A stretch of 64,000 nucleotides of DNA, taken from positions 43,249 to 107,248 of the forward strand of contig NZ_BMQT01000014.1 of NCBI RefSeq assembly GCF_014648255.1, read 5' to 3'. A program made the position numbers and the translations under genes. This document shows, in pieces, positions 25,029 to 32,604 of this stretch (position 1 is the first letter of the stretch; every line of letters starts with the position of its first letter). Below the pieces are notes generated by a model that was not told the origin of the DNA, searched no databases, and saw only the letters and a list, made by a program, of their open reading frames with translations. The stretch is from Nocardioides albus (lineage in GTDB: Bacteria > Actinomycetota > Actinomycetes > Propionibacteriales > Nocardioidaceae).

Positions 25029-25790
25029 TCATCGAGTCGTGTAGCCGCCGTTGGCGAAGATCGTCTGGCCGGTGATCCACCAGCCCTCCGATGCCAAGAA
25101 TCGTACGATCGGAGCGATGTCCTCGATCTTGGTCAGCTGGTTTCCCATGCCCTGCGACTTGTGGAACTCGACCCGTTCCGGAGTCTCCTGACCATAGAAG
25201 AACGGGGTGTCCATCGGGCCGGGCGCGACGGCCGTGACGGAGATCCCGCGGACGGCGAACTCCTTCGCGGCGGCACGGGTGAAGTGCTCGACCGGGCTCT
25301 TGCCGCCGGCATAGGTGGAGTAGCCGTCGGTGAACGCCCCGAGCAGCGCAGTCACGATGGTGATGATCTTGCCGCCGTCGGCGAGGTTCTTGCCGGCCTC
25401 CTGGATGAAGAAGTACGCCGCCTTCGCGTTGATGTCGAACATCGAGTCGTACTCCTCCTCGGTGGTCTCGACGATGGGCTTGCGCAACACCTTGCCGACG
25501 GTGTTCACGGCAACGTCGATGGTGCCGATCGCGGCCTCGGCGTCCGCGAACAGGCGGGCCACGTTGGCAGGCACGGTCAGGTCACCCTGGAGCGCGACCG
25601 CTTTGCCTCCGGCAGCCTCGACCGCGGCGAGCGTGCTGACGGCATCGGCACGAGTCGACTCGGAGTTGAAGTGGGTCGCGACATTCGCTCCGGCCTCCGC
25701 AGCCTGCCGAGCGATCAGGCCGCCCAGGTTCTTCGCTCCTCCGGCGATGAGGACGTTCTTACCTGCAAGCGCGCGGGATGGGACGCTCAT
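25029..25790 (-). CDS. Short-chain dehydrogenase/reductase
   Basis: A 253-residue classical SDR using NAD(P)H. Seen: cofactor loop IAGGAKNLGGLIA (a variant TGxxxGxG with AGGAKNLG), the NTVGK segment near 90, the catalytic YSTYAGGKS (YxxxK), and the PGPMDTPF loop. Substrate unknown. The start codon region is odd: its first ten codons are antisense to a fragment of a TetR gene, and the normal family N-terminus would begin at LAGKNVLIAGG. The gene may therefore have lost its native start and promoter by deletion. The NTF2 gene follows. Confidence 0.88.
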   Translation of the reverse strand: MSVPSRALAGKNVLIAGGAKNLGGLIARQAAEAGANVATHFNSESTRADAVSTLAAVEAAGGKAVALQGDLTVPANVARLFADAEAAIGTIDVAVNTVGKVLRKPIVETTEEEYDSMFDINAKAAYFFIQEAGKNLADGGKIITIVTALLGAFTDGYSTYAGGKSPVEHFTRAAAKEFAVRGISVTAVAPGPMDTPFFYGQETPERVEFHKSQGMGNQLTKIEDIAPIVRFLASEGWWITGQTIFANGGYTTR

Positions 25791-26210
25791 GTCGCCTTCG
25801 GGCTGGCGAACCCGGGGTTCTACACCCTCATGTACGGCAAGGTACGCCCCGGCTACTCCCCCGCTGCCCAGTCACGCCCGAGCGAGATCCTGCTCGCCCT
25901 CACCACCCGGGCAGCAGACCAAGGACGGCTCGTCGTGCCCCCGGAGCAGGCAGCCGCCCACGTGCTCGTGACGAACATCGGCGTCACCCTCCGGCAGATC
26001 GTCCTGGCCACCGCCGACCCCGACCTCTCGGCCGCGGTGCGCGAAGGAACGATCACCGCCATCACCGGCACGGGCGCACAGCGGAGAACCCCGCTCGCCG
26101 CGGCGCTCGAGATCGCTGCCGCCCACCCGCAGATTCTGGGCAGGGCCGAGACGCAGCTCCTGATCGAGTGGCTGTCGAAGCTCGGCGAGCAGACTCCGGA
26201 GACCGCGTAG
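25765..26210 (+). pseudogene. TetR family regulator, 5'-truncated
   Basis: On the + strand, an open frame from about 25765 encodes AGWDAHVAFGLANPGFYTLMYG and about 125 more residues ending at TAG 26210, the ligand-binding C-terminal domain of a TetR regulator. The whole DNA-binding N-terminal domain is missing; upstream sequence in this frame is antisense to the SDR gene. TetR genes are often divergent from the SDR they control, so a deletion that removed the intergenic region and both 5' ends would explain the arrangement. It cannot work as a repressor. Confidence 0.8.
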
Positions 26211-26219
26211 ATCGCCGCC

Positions 26220-26549
26220 TCAGGCCGCGATGACCGAGGTGATCAGGACGTACGCGGCTGTGCCGGCGAAGATGCTCAGCGTCATGCTGCCGCGCCACAG
26301 GTGCAGACCGATCGTGATCGCGAGAGCGAGGGCCGCAGGACCGGCCGACGCGAGCGCGACAGGGTCGGTCTCGCGGAGGGTGTAGGCGGCGAGGATGACC
26401 ATCACGCCGACGGGCATCCGGTCGCCGATGTAAGCCAGCAGCGCGCTGTGTCGCAGCGGAGCGAGCATGGCGAACGGAGCCGCACGAAGGGTCCAGGTGA
26501 CGGCCGCGGAGACGAGGACGGCGGACAGGACGTACCAGGGATCAGTCAT
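26220..26549 (-). CDS. azlD: AzlD family branched-chain amino acid exporter subunit
   Basis: A 109-residue, four-helix membrane protein, the small partner of AzlC. Seen: RAAPFAMLAPLRHSALLAYIGDRMPVGVMVILAAYTLR, typical of AzlD (quoted here in part: MPVGVMVILAAYTLR). ATG 26549 overlaps the azlC stop by 8 bases, so the two are translationally coupled; a longer in-frame start at 26597 would lie deep in azlC and is rejected. AzlCD exports branched-chain amino acids or analogues. The divergent Lrp gene is the usual regulator. Confidence 0.92.
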   Translation of the reverse strand: MTDPWYVLSAVLVSAAVTWTLRAAPFAMLAPLRHSALLAYIGDRMPVGVMVILAAYTLRETDPVALASAGPAALALAITIGLHLWRGSMTLSIFAGTAAYVLITSVIAA

Positions 26550-27270
26550 GGCTGCCCCTGCGTGCGGCGAGAACGTACGAGCAGACCAGGGCGGCACAGA
26601 ACAGGCCCATCGCGATCAGCAGCATGTTGTCCCGCGAGATCAGCGCCGCGACCAATGCGCAGCCCAGAGCAAGAGCCGAGACCGGCACGGACCGGCGGAC
26701 CTTGTACGCCTCGATCCCCAGCACCACGAAGAGTGCGGTGACGGCGAAGTCGAGGCCGACCACCTGCGGCGGGATCAGCGAGCCCAGTGCGGCACCGACG
26801 GCCACGCAGAGCACCCACGCCACGTGGAAGAACGCCTGGATGCTGACGATCCGCGTCCGCGACCACCCGGCCGCCTCCGGCGTCGCGGTGAGGGCGTACG
26901 CCTCGTCGGTCAGGGCGAAGGTGCTGTAGGCCTTCCATCCGCGGCCGTGGACCCGGCTCATGGGGAAGGAGATGGCGTAGAAGACGTGCCGGAAGTTCAC
27001 CAGCAGCGTGCTCACCGCGATCTGCGCCAGCGGAGCGGCCGCGGCCAGGAGGCCGACGAGCAGGAACTCCATGGAGCCGGCGAACACGACAGCACCGAGC
27101 ACCGGCGCCCACCACCAGGCGAGCCCGGACTGGACCACCAGCACGCCGAGCGCGAGCCCCAGCGGGACTACCGCGACACAGGCGGGCAGCACGATGCGCC
27201 ATCCCGCCGCGACCTCGTTGCGCGCCTCGTCGCGCACCTGGGGAACTGCCTCTGACTCCATCACCTGCAT
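26542..27270 (-). CDS. azlC: AzlC family branched-chain amino acid exporter subunit
   Basis: A 242-residue inner-membrane protein with about seven helices, the large subunit of an AzlCD exporter. Landmarks: VPLGLALGVLVVQSGL, AGSMEFLLVGLL, NFRHVFYAISFP and FALTDEAYALT, all AzlC signatures. Start 27270 (MQVMESEAV) or the next ATG 27261. It begins a two-gene operon with azlD and is divergent from the Lrp-family regulator, with an inverted repeat between. Confidence 0.93.
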   Translation of the reverse strand: MQVMESEAVPQVRDEARNEVAAGWRIVLPACVAVVPLGLALGVLVVQSGLAWWWAPVLGAVVFAGSMEFLLVGLLAAAAPLAQIAVSTLLVNFRHVFYAISFPMSRVHGRGWKAYSTFALTDEAYALTATPEAAGWSRTRIVSIQAFFHVAWVLCVAVGAALGSLIPPQVVGLDFAVTALFVVLGIEAYKVRRSVPVSALALGCALVAALISRDNMLLIAMGLFCAALVCSYVLAARRGSHD

Positions 27271-27304
27271 GTCGCAAGCCTAGGAAACATCTGACGCTCT
27301 TGGG

Positions 27305-27318
27305 TTGCCCATTGGCAA
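27305..27318. promoter_or_regulatory. Lrp-type operator candidate between azlC and lrp
   Basis: TTGCC-catt-GGCAA dyad, centred in the 63-base gap between the divergent azlC and Lrp-family starts. Position and symmetry fit a shared site for autoregulation and control of azlCD. Confidence 0.55.
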
Positions 27319-27333
27319 TGCTAAAGTGCCCCG

Positions 27334-27786
27334 ATGCGCAATGATCATGCGATCGACGACCTGGATCGAGCAATTATTGCCGAGCTCGAGGACGACGCTC
27401 GGCTGAGCAACACCGAGCTCGCCCGCAGGGTCGGGCTGACCCCGGCCCCGTGCCTGCGTCGCGTGCAGCGTCTGGAGCGCGAGGGCGTGATCAAGGGCTA
27501 CCACGCCAGCATCGACCCGAAGAGCGGCGGACGCGGGTTCGAGGTCATCGTGGCGATCGACATCGCCGTCAACGACGGCAAGACGATCGAGGACTTCGAG
27601 ACGGCCGCGGTCGCGATCCCCGAGGTCACCGAGATGCGCCGCATGCTCGGCCAGCCCGACTACTACCTGCGCGTCCAGGTCGCCGACCCCGAGGCGTACG
27701 AGGCTCTGCTCGTCGGGACGATCTCGCGGCTGCCGGCGGTGAGCCGCCTGCTCTCCCACCAGACGATGCGGCTGGTCAAGGGGTAG
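27334..27786 (+). CDS. Lrp/AsnC family transcriptional regulator
   Basis: A 150-residue feast/famine regulator: N-terminal winged helix (LDRAIIAELEDDARLSNTELARRVGL, abbreviated to its HTH core SNTELARRVGLTPAPCLRR) and C-terminal RAM (ACT-like) domain with HASIDPKSGGRGFEVIV and TEMRRMLGQPDYYLRV. Such regulators sense amino acids as octamers. Its divergence from azlCD is the standard layout (azlB-azlCD), so the exporter is the probable target and a branched-chain amino acid the likely effector. Confidence 0.93.
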   Translation: MRNDHAIDDLDRAIIAELEDDARLSNTELARRVGLTPAPCLRRVQRLEREGVIKGYHASIDPKSGGRGFEVIVAIDIAVNDGKTIEDFETAAVAIPEVTEMRRMLGQPDYYLRVQVADPEAYEALLVGTISRLPAVSRLLSHQTMRLVKG

Positions 27787-27805
27787 AGCCGCCGGCGAGG
27801 TGAGG

Positions 27806-28798
27806 TCAGAGCGATCGCACGCAGCGGAAACCGATGTGGGTCGTCGCGGTGTCGTCGGCCTGCGGCGAGCGGGCGGCAGGCCGGTAGCGCAGGCAGTACG
27901 CCGGGGCGCACAGGTGCGAGCCGCCCTTGAGCACCCGGCGCGGGATCGCCGAACCGATCTCGGCGCTCGCAGCCGCCTGGGTCTCCTCCCGCGAGGACGG
28001 CCCGCACTGGCATCCGTCGCCACATCCGCCCTGCTCGGCGAGCAGGTCGACCCGCTCGCGATCCCGTTCGGGTCCGTGACGCTCGGTGTAGAAGTCGGTC
28101 GTCCACTCCCAGACGTTGCCGATGCAGTCCAGCAGGCCGTAGTCGTTCGCCGGGAACGTCCCCACCGGCGAGGTCCCCACCCAGCCCGCGGCGCCGGTGT
28201 TGCGCCAAGGGAAGGACCCTTGCCAGGTGTTCGCCATCAGCCGACCTTCCGGGCGTAGCTCCTCACCCCAGGCGTACGTCGCGCCGGCCCGGCCGCCACG
28301 AGCGGCGTACTCGAACTCGGCCTCGGTGGGCAGCCGCTTGCCAGCCCACTCGGCGTAGGCCCGCGCGTCCTCGAGAGCGACCTGGGTGACCGGGTGGTCC
28401 TCCCTGCCGGCGATCGAGGAGCCGGCACCGAACGGTGCCTTCCAGCTCGCGCCAGCACCCCACGCCCACCATTGCCGCCAGTCGCGGAGATCGACCGGCC
28501 CCCGGGTGGGCACGAAGACGAGCCCACCCGGGACCAGGTCAGCCGGGTCGGCCCCTGGGAAGTCGGCCGGATCCAGCGGCCGCTCGGCCACGGTGACGTA
28601 GCCGGTGTCGGCCACGAACGCGGCGTACTGGGCGCTGGTCACCGGATGCAGGTCGATCTCGAACGACTCGACCGTGCGCTCGTGGACCGGCCCTTCATCC
28701 GGGTAGAACGCCTCCGAACCCATCGCGAACGTGCCTCCGTCGAGACGGATCATCCGGGTCGGTTCCAACGTTTCGGCCACGGCGCCGACTCTACGCAT
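27806..28798 (-). CDS. Formylglycine-generating enzyme
   Basis: A 330-residue FGE (SUMF1-type) that converts the active-site cysteine of type I sulfatases to formylglycine. The fold landmarks are GGTFAMGSEAFYPDEGPVH, HPVTQVALEDARAYAEWAGKRLPTEAE (quoted core GKRLPTEAEFEYAARGG), GNVWEWTTDFY, and the active site KGGSHLCAPAYCLRYRPAAR with the copper-binding catalytic pair C297 and C302. It starts 6 bases after the arylsulfatase stop, so enzyme and its activator are co-expressed. A GTG at 28780 is a possible later start. Confidence 0.95.
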   Translation of the reverse strand: MRRVGAVAETLEPTRMIRLDGGTFAMGSEAFYPDEGPVHERTVESFEIDLHPVTSAQYAAFVADTGYVTVAERPLDPADFPGADPADLVPGGLVFVPTRGPVDLRDWRQWWAWGAGASWKAPFGAGSSIAGREDHPVTQVALEDARAYAEWAGKRLPTEAEFEYAARGGRAGATYAWGEELRPEGRLMANTWQGSFPWRNTGAAGWVGTSPVGTFPANDYGLLDCIGNVWEWTTDFYTERHGPERDRERVDLLAEQGGCGDGCQCGPSSREETQAAASAEIGSAIPRRVLKGGSHLCAPAYCLRYRPAARSPQADDTATTHIGFRCVRSL

Positions 28799-28804
28799 CC
28801 CCGC

Positions 28805-31129
28805 TCAGTCGCGAGCCATGGCGGCGAGTGCTTCGGTCTCGAGGTCGAGGTAGCTCTCGTCGCTGACGTCGACGGCGACACCGAGGATCTTTCCTCCGGT
28901 GAACGTGAACGGCGCCTGGTAGCTGCGGCTGACCGCATCTGCGCTGTCGAAGCCCACGCATAGGCCATCGCCACACAGGGTGAACTTGCCGACCTGGGCA
29001 CGCATCTCCCCGGTGGCGACGATCTGGTCATCGACGTAGAGGTTGGTGGTGCCGACCGACTCCTTGTGCGGCCCCGCGCCTTCACGGATGAACTCCATGC
29101 CCAGCGTGTGCGGGCCCGGCGTCAGCGTGTCGGAGACGAAGGTCTGCTCCGGCTGGATGCCGAGGAAGTTGTAGACGTAGTGCAGCTTGCCGTCCTTGAT
29201 GAACAGCGCGTGGCCGCCGAATCGCGATCCGTGCGCAAAGATCACGCCCTGGGCGCCCTCGCTGAGGTCGACGTCGGCGATGATCTTGTACGACCGGCCG
29301 CGCACGTTGACCGCCACACCCTCCGGGACCGCGCCGGTGTCGGGGTAGTAGACGTACCGGTTGCGCGGGGGCTCGGCCTGGGGCCGTTCGACGGTAAGCA
29401 TCTCCATGACGGTCCGGTCATCGAGCGGCAGACCGTTCTTGTCCTCGGCCTCCTCGAACCACGCGGCGACGAGCTCCTGGACCTTCTCCGGATACTCGCT
29501 GGCGAGGTTCTTGGACTCCGATCGGTCTACGTCGACGTGGTAGAGCTCCCACTCGTCCTGGTCGAAGTGGCCCTTGTTGTTCAGCGGCGCGTGCGTGGCC
29601 GCCGCCTTCCACCCGTCCTGCCAGATCCCACGGGTGCCACCGATGGTGTAGTACTGCCGCTTCTTGCGGGTCGGCGCGTCGGCCTCGTCGAAGCTGTAGG
29701 CCATCGAGACGCCTGGCAGCGGAACCTGCTCGGCGCCACGGTAGACCTCGGGCATCTCCAGGCCGGCCAGCTCCAGAATCGTCGGGACGATGTCGGTGAC
29801 GTGGTGGTACTGGTGCCGCAGCTCGCCCTTGGCCTTGATGCCCTTGGGCCAAGAGATGATCATCGGGTCGCAGGTGCCGCCGGCGTACTGCGCATAGCGC
29901 TTGAACATCTGGAACGGGGTAGAGAACGCCGCCGCCCACCCGGTGGGATAGTGGTTGTAGGTCTCCGGTGACCCGAGCTTCTCCAGCATGGTGAGGTTCT
30001 CGGCGAGGTCGTCCGGGTAGTTGTTGAAGTACTTGTTCTCGTTCACCGAACCACTCGCAGTGCCTTCCCCGGACGCGCCGTTGTCGGCGCAGTAGAACAC
30101 GATCGTGTTCTCCAGCTGGCCGGTCTCCTCGAGGTAGTCGATGACTCGTCCGACCTGCGCGTCGGTGTACTCCGAGAACCCGGCGAAGACCTCTGCCATC
30201 CGGGAGAAGAGCCGCTTCTCGTCGTCGGAGCACTCATCCCACGGCTTCACGTAGTCGATCGGGTTCTGCTGCTCCTCGAGGATCGGGTTGAAGGGCGTGA
30301 GCTCGGTGCCTTCCGGCATCACGCCGCGCTCGATCATCCGGTCGAGCACCCACTGCCGGTAGGCGTCGTACCCGTCGTCGAACATGCCCTTGTACTTGTC
30401 CGCGTACTCCTTCGGGCTGTGGTGCGGGGCGTGGTTGGCGCCCGGGCAGAACCACATGTACCAGGGCTTCGAGGGGTTCGAGGCCTGCTGGTTGCGCAGC
30501 ATCTTGATCGCCTGGTCGGCGAGGTCCTTGGAGAGGTGGTATCCCTCCTCCGGCGTGTAGGGCTGCTCGATGAAGTGGTTGTCCTCGCACAGGTCCGGAT
30601 ACCAGTTGTTCGTCTCACCACCGAGGAACCCGTAGAACCGGTCGAATCCCATCGACAGAGGCCACCGCGAGCGGCTGCCGCCCTCGGAGATGTCCTCCTC
30701 AGGTACGTCGTGGTCCTTGCCCAGCCAGAAGGTGCTGTAGCCGTTGTCCTGCAGGATGTGTCCCACCGTCGCGCACTCGTCCGGGATCCGGCCTGCGTTG
30801 CCCGGGAATCCGTTCGTCGTCTCCATGATCGATGCGATGCGGTTGGTGGTGTGGTCGCGCCCGGTGAGCATGCAGGAACGAGTCGGCGAGCACAGCGCCG
30901 TGGTGTGCCACTGGGTGTAGGTCAAACCGTTGTCCGCCAGCCGCTGCGCCGTCGGCATGTTGACCCGCCCGCCGTACGGTGACCAGCAGGCCATCCCAGT
31001 GTCGTCATAGAGCACCACCAGTACGTTCGGCGCACCGTCCTTCGCCTTCGGAAGCCGGTATGGCGTCCAGTCCGGGACCGAGTCCCTCACGTCCAGGTTG
31101 ATGACGCCGTTGAATTCCTTGTCAGCCAC
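28805..31129 (-). CDS. Arylsulfatase (type I, formylglycine)
   Basis: A 774-residue type I sulfatase. The modification motif is CSPTRS (C80, C-x-P-x-R), within ALCSPTRSCMLTGRDH; metal ligands are in VVLYDDTG near residue 40 and in FYCADNGASGEG. The catalytic alpha/beta domain runs to about 560, and the last 200 residues form a strand-rich extra domain (GPHTLGMEF, VDDQIVATG). GTG 31129 is chosen for its AGAGGA site; the longer frame to 31210 has none. No signal peptide is seen, so it is probably cytoplasmic, consistent with co-expression of FGE. It cleaves an organic sulfate ester to give sulfate; substrate unknown. Confidence 0.93.
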   Translation of the reverse strand: MADKEFNGVINLDVRDSVPDWTPYRLPKAKDGAPNVLVVLYDDTGMACWSPYGGRVNMPTAQRLADNGLTYTQWHTTALCSPTRSCMLTGRDHTTNRIASIMETTNGFPGNAGRIPDECATVGHILQDNGYSTFWLGKDHDVPEEDISEGGSRSRWPLSMGFDRFYGFLGGETNNWYPDLCEDNHFIEQPYTPEEGYHLSKDLADQAIKMLRNQQASNPSKPWYMWFCPGANHAPHHSPKEYADKYKGMFDDGYDAYRQWVLDRMIERGVMPEGTELTPFNPILEEQQNPIDYVKPWDECSDDEKRLFSRMAEVFAGFSEYTDAQVGRVIDYLEETGQLENTIVFYCADNGASGEGTASGSVNENKYFNNYPDDLAENLTMLEKLGSPETYNHYPTGWAAAFSTPFQMFKRYAQYAGGTCDPMIISWPKGIKAKGELRHQYHHVTDIVPTILELAGLEMPEVYRGAEQVPLPGVSMAYSFDEADAPTRKKRQYYTIGGTRGIWQDGWKAAATHAPLNNKGHFDQDEWELYHVDVDRSESKNLASEYPEKVQELVAAWFEEAEDKNGLPLDDRTVMEMLTVERPQAEPPRNRYVYYPDTGAVPEGVAVNVRGRSYKIIADVDLSEGAQGVIFAHGSRFGGHALFIKDGKLHYVYNFLGIQPEQTFVSDTLTPGPHTLGMEFIREGAGPHKESVGTTNLYVDDQIVATGEMRAQVGKFTLCGDGLCVGFDSADAVSRSYQAPFTFTGGKILGVAVDVSDESYLDLETEALAAMARD

Positions 31130-31276
31130 GACTCGTCCTCTTCTCCACGGATCCGGGAAATAGACCGACCACCAGGCGACAAACGACCGGGACTCGACTA
31201 CGTCCGACATGGCCGGCCACTGCCACCCTTTGTGCGCGTCGCCGCGGATGCCTCACCCGGTTTGGGTGAGTCGAGG

Positions 31277-32071
31277 TCACAGCGAGGGGCTGAGCGCCTG
31301 TCGCGTACGGTCGTCAGCAGGGACGAAGGTCTCCAGATGGAGGCCGTCGAGCGTGACGTCGGAGGCGCTCTCGATCTGACTGGCGACGCTGAAGAAGCGG
31401 AGCACCTGGCCGCCGGTCTCGATCTCCAGCGGGACGACGGGCTCGGCCAGCGGTCGCGCTGACGGCTCGTCGCCGGAGGGATAGCCGGTGACCTCGTCTC
31501 GGAGAGCGACCAAGACCGGGTCGCCCCCGGTGTGGGTGATGCGCCGACCGAGCTGGTGGAGCAGGTGCGCTCGCCACACCGGAAGGTTGCGGATGGCGTC
31601 GGCGAGCCCACGCGGATGCAGACAGAGCCGGATCACGTTCAGCGGCGGCTCGAGCAGCGTGGGGTCGCAGCCGGCGAGCAGCGCGTCCACGGGTTCGTTG
31701 GCATCGATGATGTCCCAGTGGTCGTCGAGGAGCAGGGCCGGGTACGGCGCGTGCGCGTCCAGCAGGCTGCGGAGACCGGCCATCACCGGCGCGAGCGCGT
31801 CGTCGTCGGTCGAGCGGTGCGGGTAGCGAGGAGCGAACCCGCCGGCGAGCAGGAGCCGGTTCTGCTCGGCCATGGGCACCCGCATCACCTCGGCCAGCCG
31901 GACGATCATCTCCGGTGTCGGCCGGGAGCGGCCGTTCTCGACGTAGCTCAGGTGCCTGGTGCTCACCTCCGCCTGGGTGGCGAGCGCGAGCTGGCTCAGG
32001 GACCGTAGCTCGCGCCAGCGGCGGAGCTCACCGCCGACCGACGACGGCGGGCGGGTCAGAGTTGAGGTCAC
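31277..32071 (-). CDS. XRE family regulator with MmyB-like ligand domain
   Basis: A 264-residue regulator: N-terminal Cro/C1 helix-turn-helix (LSQLALATQAEVSTRHLSYVENGRS) followed by a PAS-like MmyB domain (PALLLDDHWDIIDANEPVDALL; RFFSVASQIESASDVTLDGLHLE, quoted by core FFSVASQ). MmyB-type regulators bind fatty acids or similar ligands in some species; here the effector is unknown. It sits upstream of the sulfatase operon in the same direction, 148 bases apart, and is divergent from an NTF2-like gene. A perfect dyad lies in the shared promoter region. Confidence 0.9.
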   Translation of the reverse strand: MTSTLTRPPSSVGGELRRWRELRSLSQLALATQAEVSTRHLSYVENGRSRPTPEMIVRLAEVMRVPMAEQNRLLLAGGFAPRYPHRSTDDDALAPVMAGLRSLLDAHAPYPALLLDDHWDIIDANEPVDALLAGCDPTLLEPPLNVIRLCLHPRGLADAIRNLPVWRAHLLHQLGRRITHTGGDPVLVALRDEVTGYPSGDEPSARPLAEPVVPLEIETGGQVLRFFSVASQIESASDVTLDGLHLETFVPADDRTRQALSPSL

Positions 32072-32106
32072 GGCCCGAGGCTAGCCACCCCAGGAGCCCG
32101 ACGGCC

Positions 32107-32123
32107 ATGACCTCAGAGGTCAT
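32107..32123. promoter_or_regulatory. Palindrome between XRE and NTF2 genes
   Basis: Perfect dyad ATGACCTC-a-GAGGTCAT in the gap between the divergent XRE/MmyB and NTF2-like genes, with a partial half site TGAGGTCA near 32064. A likely XRE operator controlling the NTF2-like gene, by analogy with the frequent MmyB-regulator/divergent-target arrangement. Confidence 0.5.
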
Positions 32124-32186
32124 CGACCGATGCCCGGTCCGACCGCGAACCTTCTTCCACGAGCCCATCGAGAGAAGGAAGACACC

Positions 32187-32537
32187 ATGAACGACATCGT
32201 GACGCGCTACCTCGACACCTGGAACGCGACCGACGAGGCGCTCGCCGAGCTGCTGGCCACCCACTGGTCCGACGACTGCGTCTATGTCGACCCGCTCGCC
32301 GACGTCCACGGCCGCGACGCCGTCCGTGCGACCATCCAGGCCGTACGCACACAGTTCCCCGGCTTCGTGTTCACCTCCGTCGGCGAGGTCGACGCCCATC
32401 ACCAGCAGGCCCGCTTCCAGTGGGGTCTTGGCCCAGCCGGCGAGGAGCCGGTCATCGTCGGCTTCGACGTGGTCGTCCTCGACGCGGATCAGCGCATCCG
32501 TGACGTACGCGGCTTTCTCGACAGAGTCCCCGCCTGA
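32187..32537 (+). CDS. NTF2-like (SnoaL) protein
   Basis: A 116-residue NTF2-fold protein: IVTRYLDTWNATDEALAELLATHW, then DDCVYVDPLADVHGRDAV, a strand-rich half, and the ending DQRIRDVRGFLDRVP. ATG 32187 is chosen because it follows GAAGGAAG by the right distance; an in-frame ATG at 32130 lacks support. It is divergent from the XRE/MmyB gene and is the likely target. The reaction or ligand is unknown; small polyketide-cyclase-like proteins of this type are common. Confidence 0.88.
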   Translation: MNDIVTRYLDTWNATDEALAELLATHWSDDCVYVDPLADVHGRDAVRATIQAVRTQFPGFVFTSVGEVDAHHQQARFQWGLGPAGEEPVIVGFDVVVLDADQRIRDVRGFLDRVPA

Positions 32538-32545
32538 TGCCCGGC

Positions 32546-32589
32546 CGGACCCGGCAGACGGCCGCGGAGGTAGCCGTCTGCCGGGTCCG
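32546..32589. terminator. Bidirectional terminator
   Basis: Perfect 17-bp stem (32546-32562 with 32573-32589) and a 10-base loop, between the convergent NTF2-like gene and the giant adhesin gene. Placement between two converging stops strongly supports a bidirectional terminator. Confidence 0.8.
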
Positions 32590-32604
32590 CTCAACCTCGG
32601 GTGC

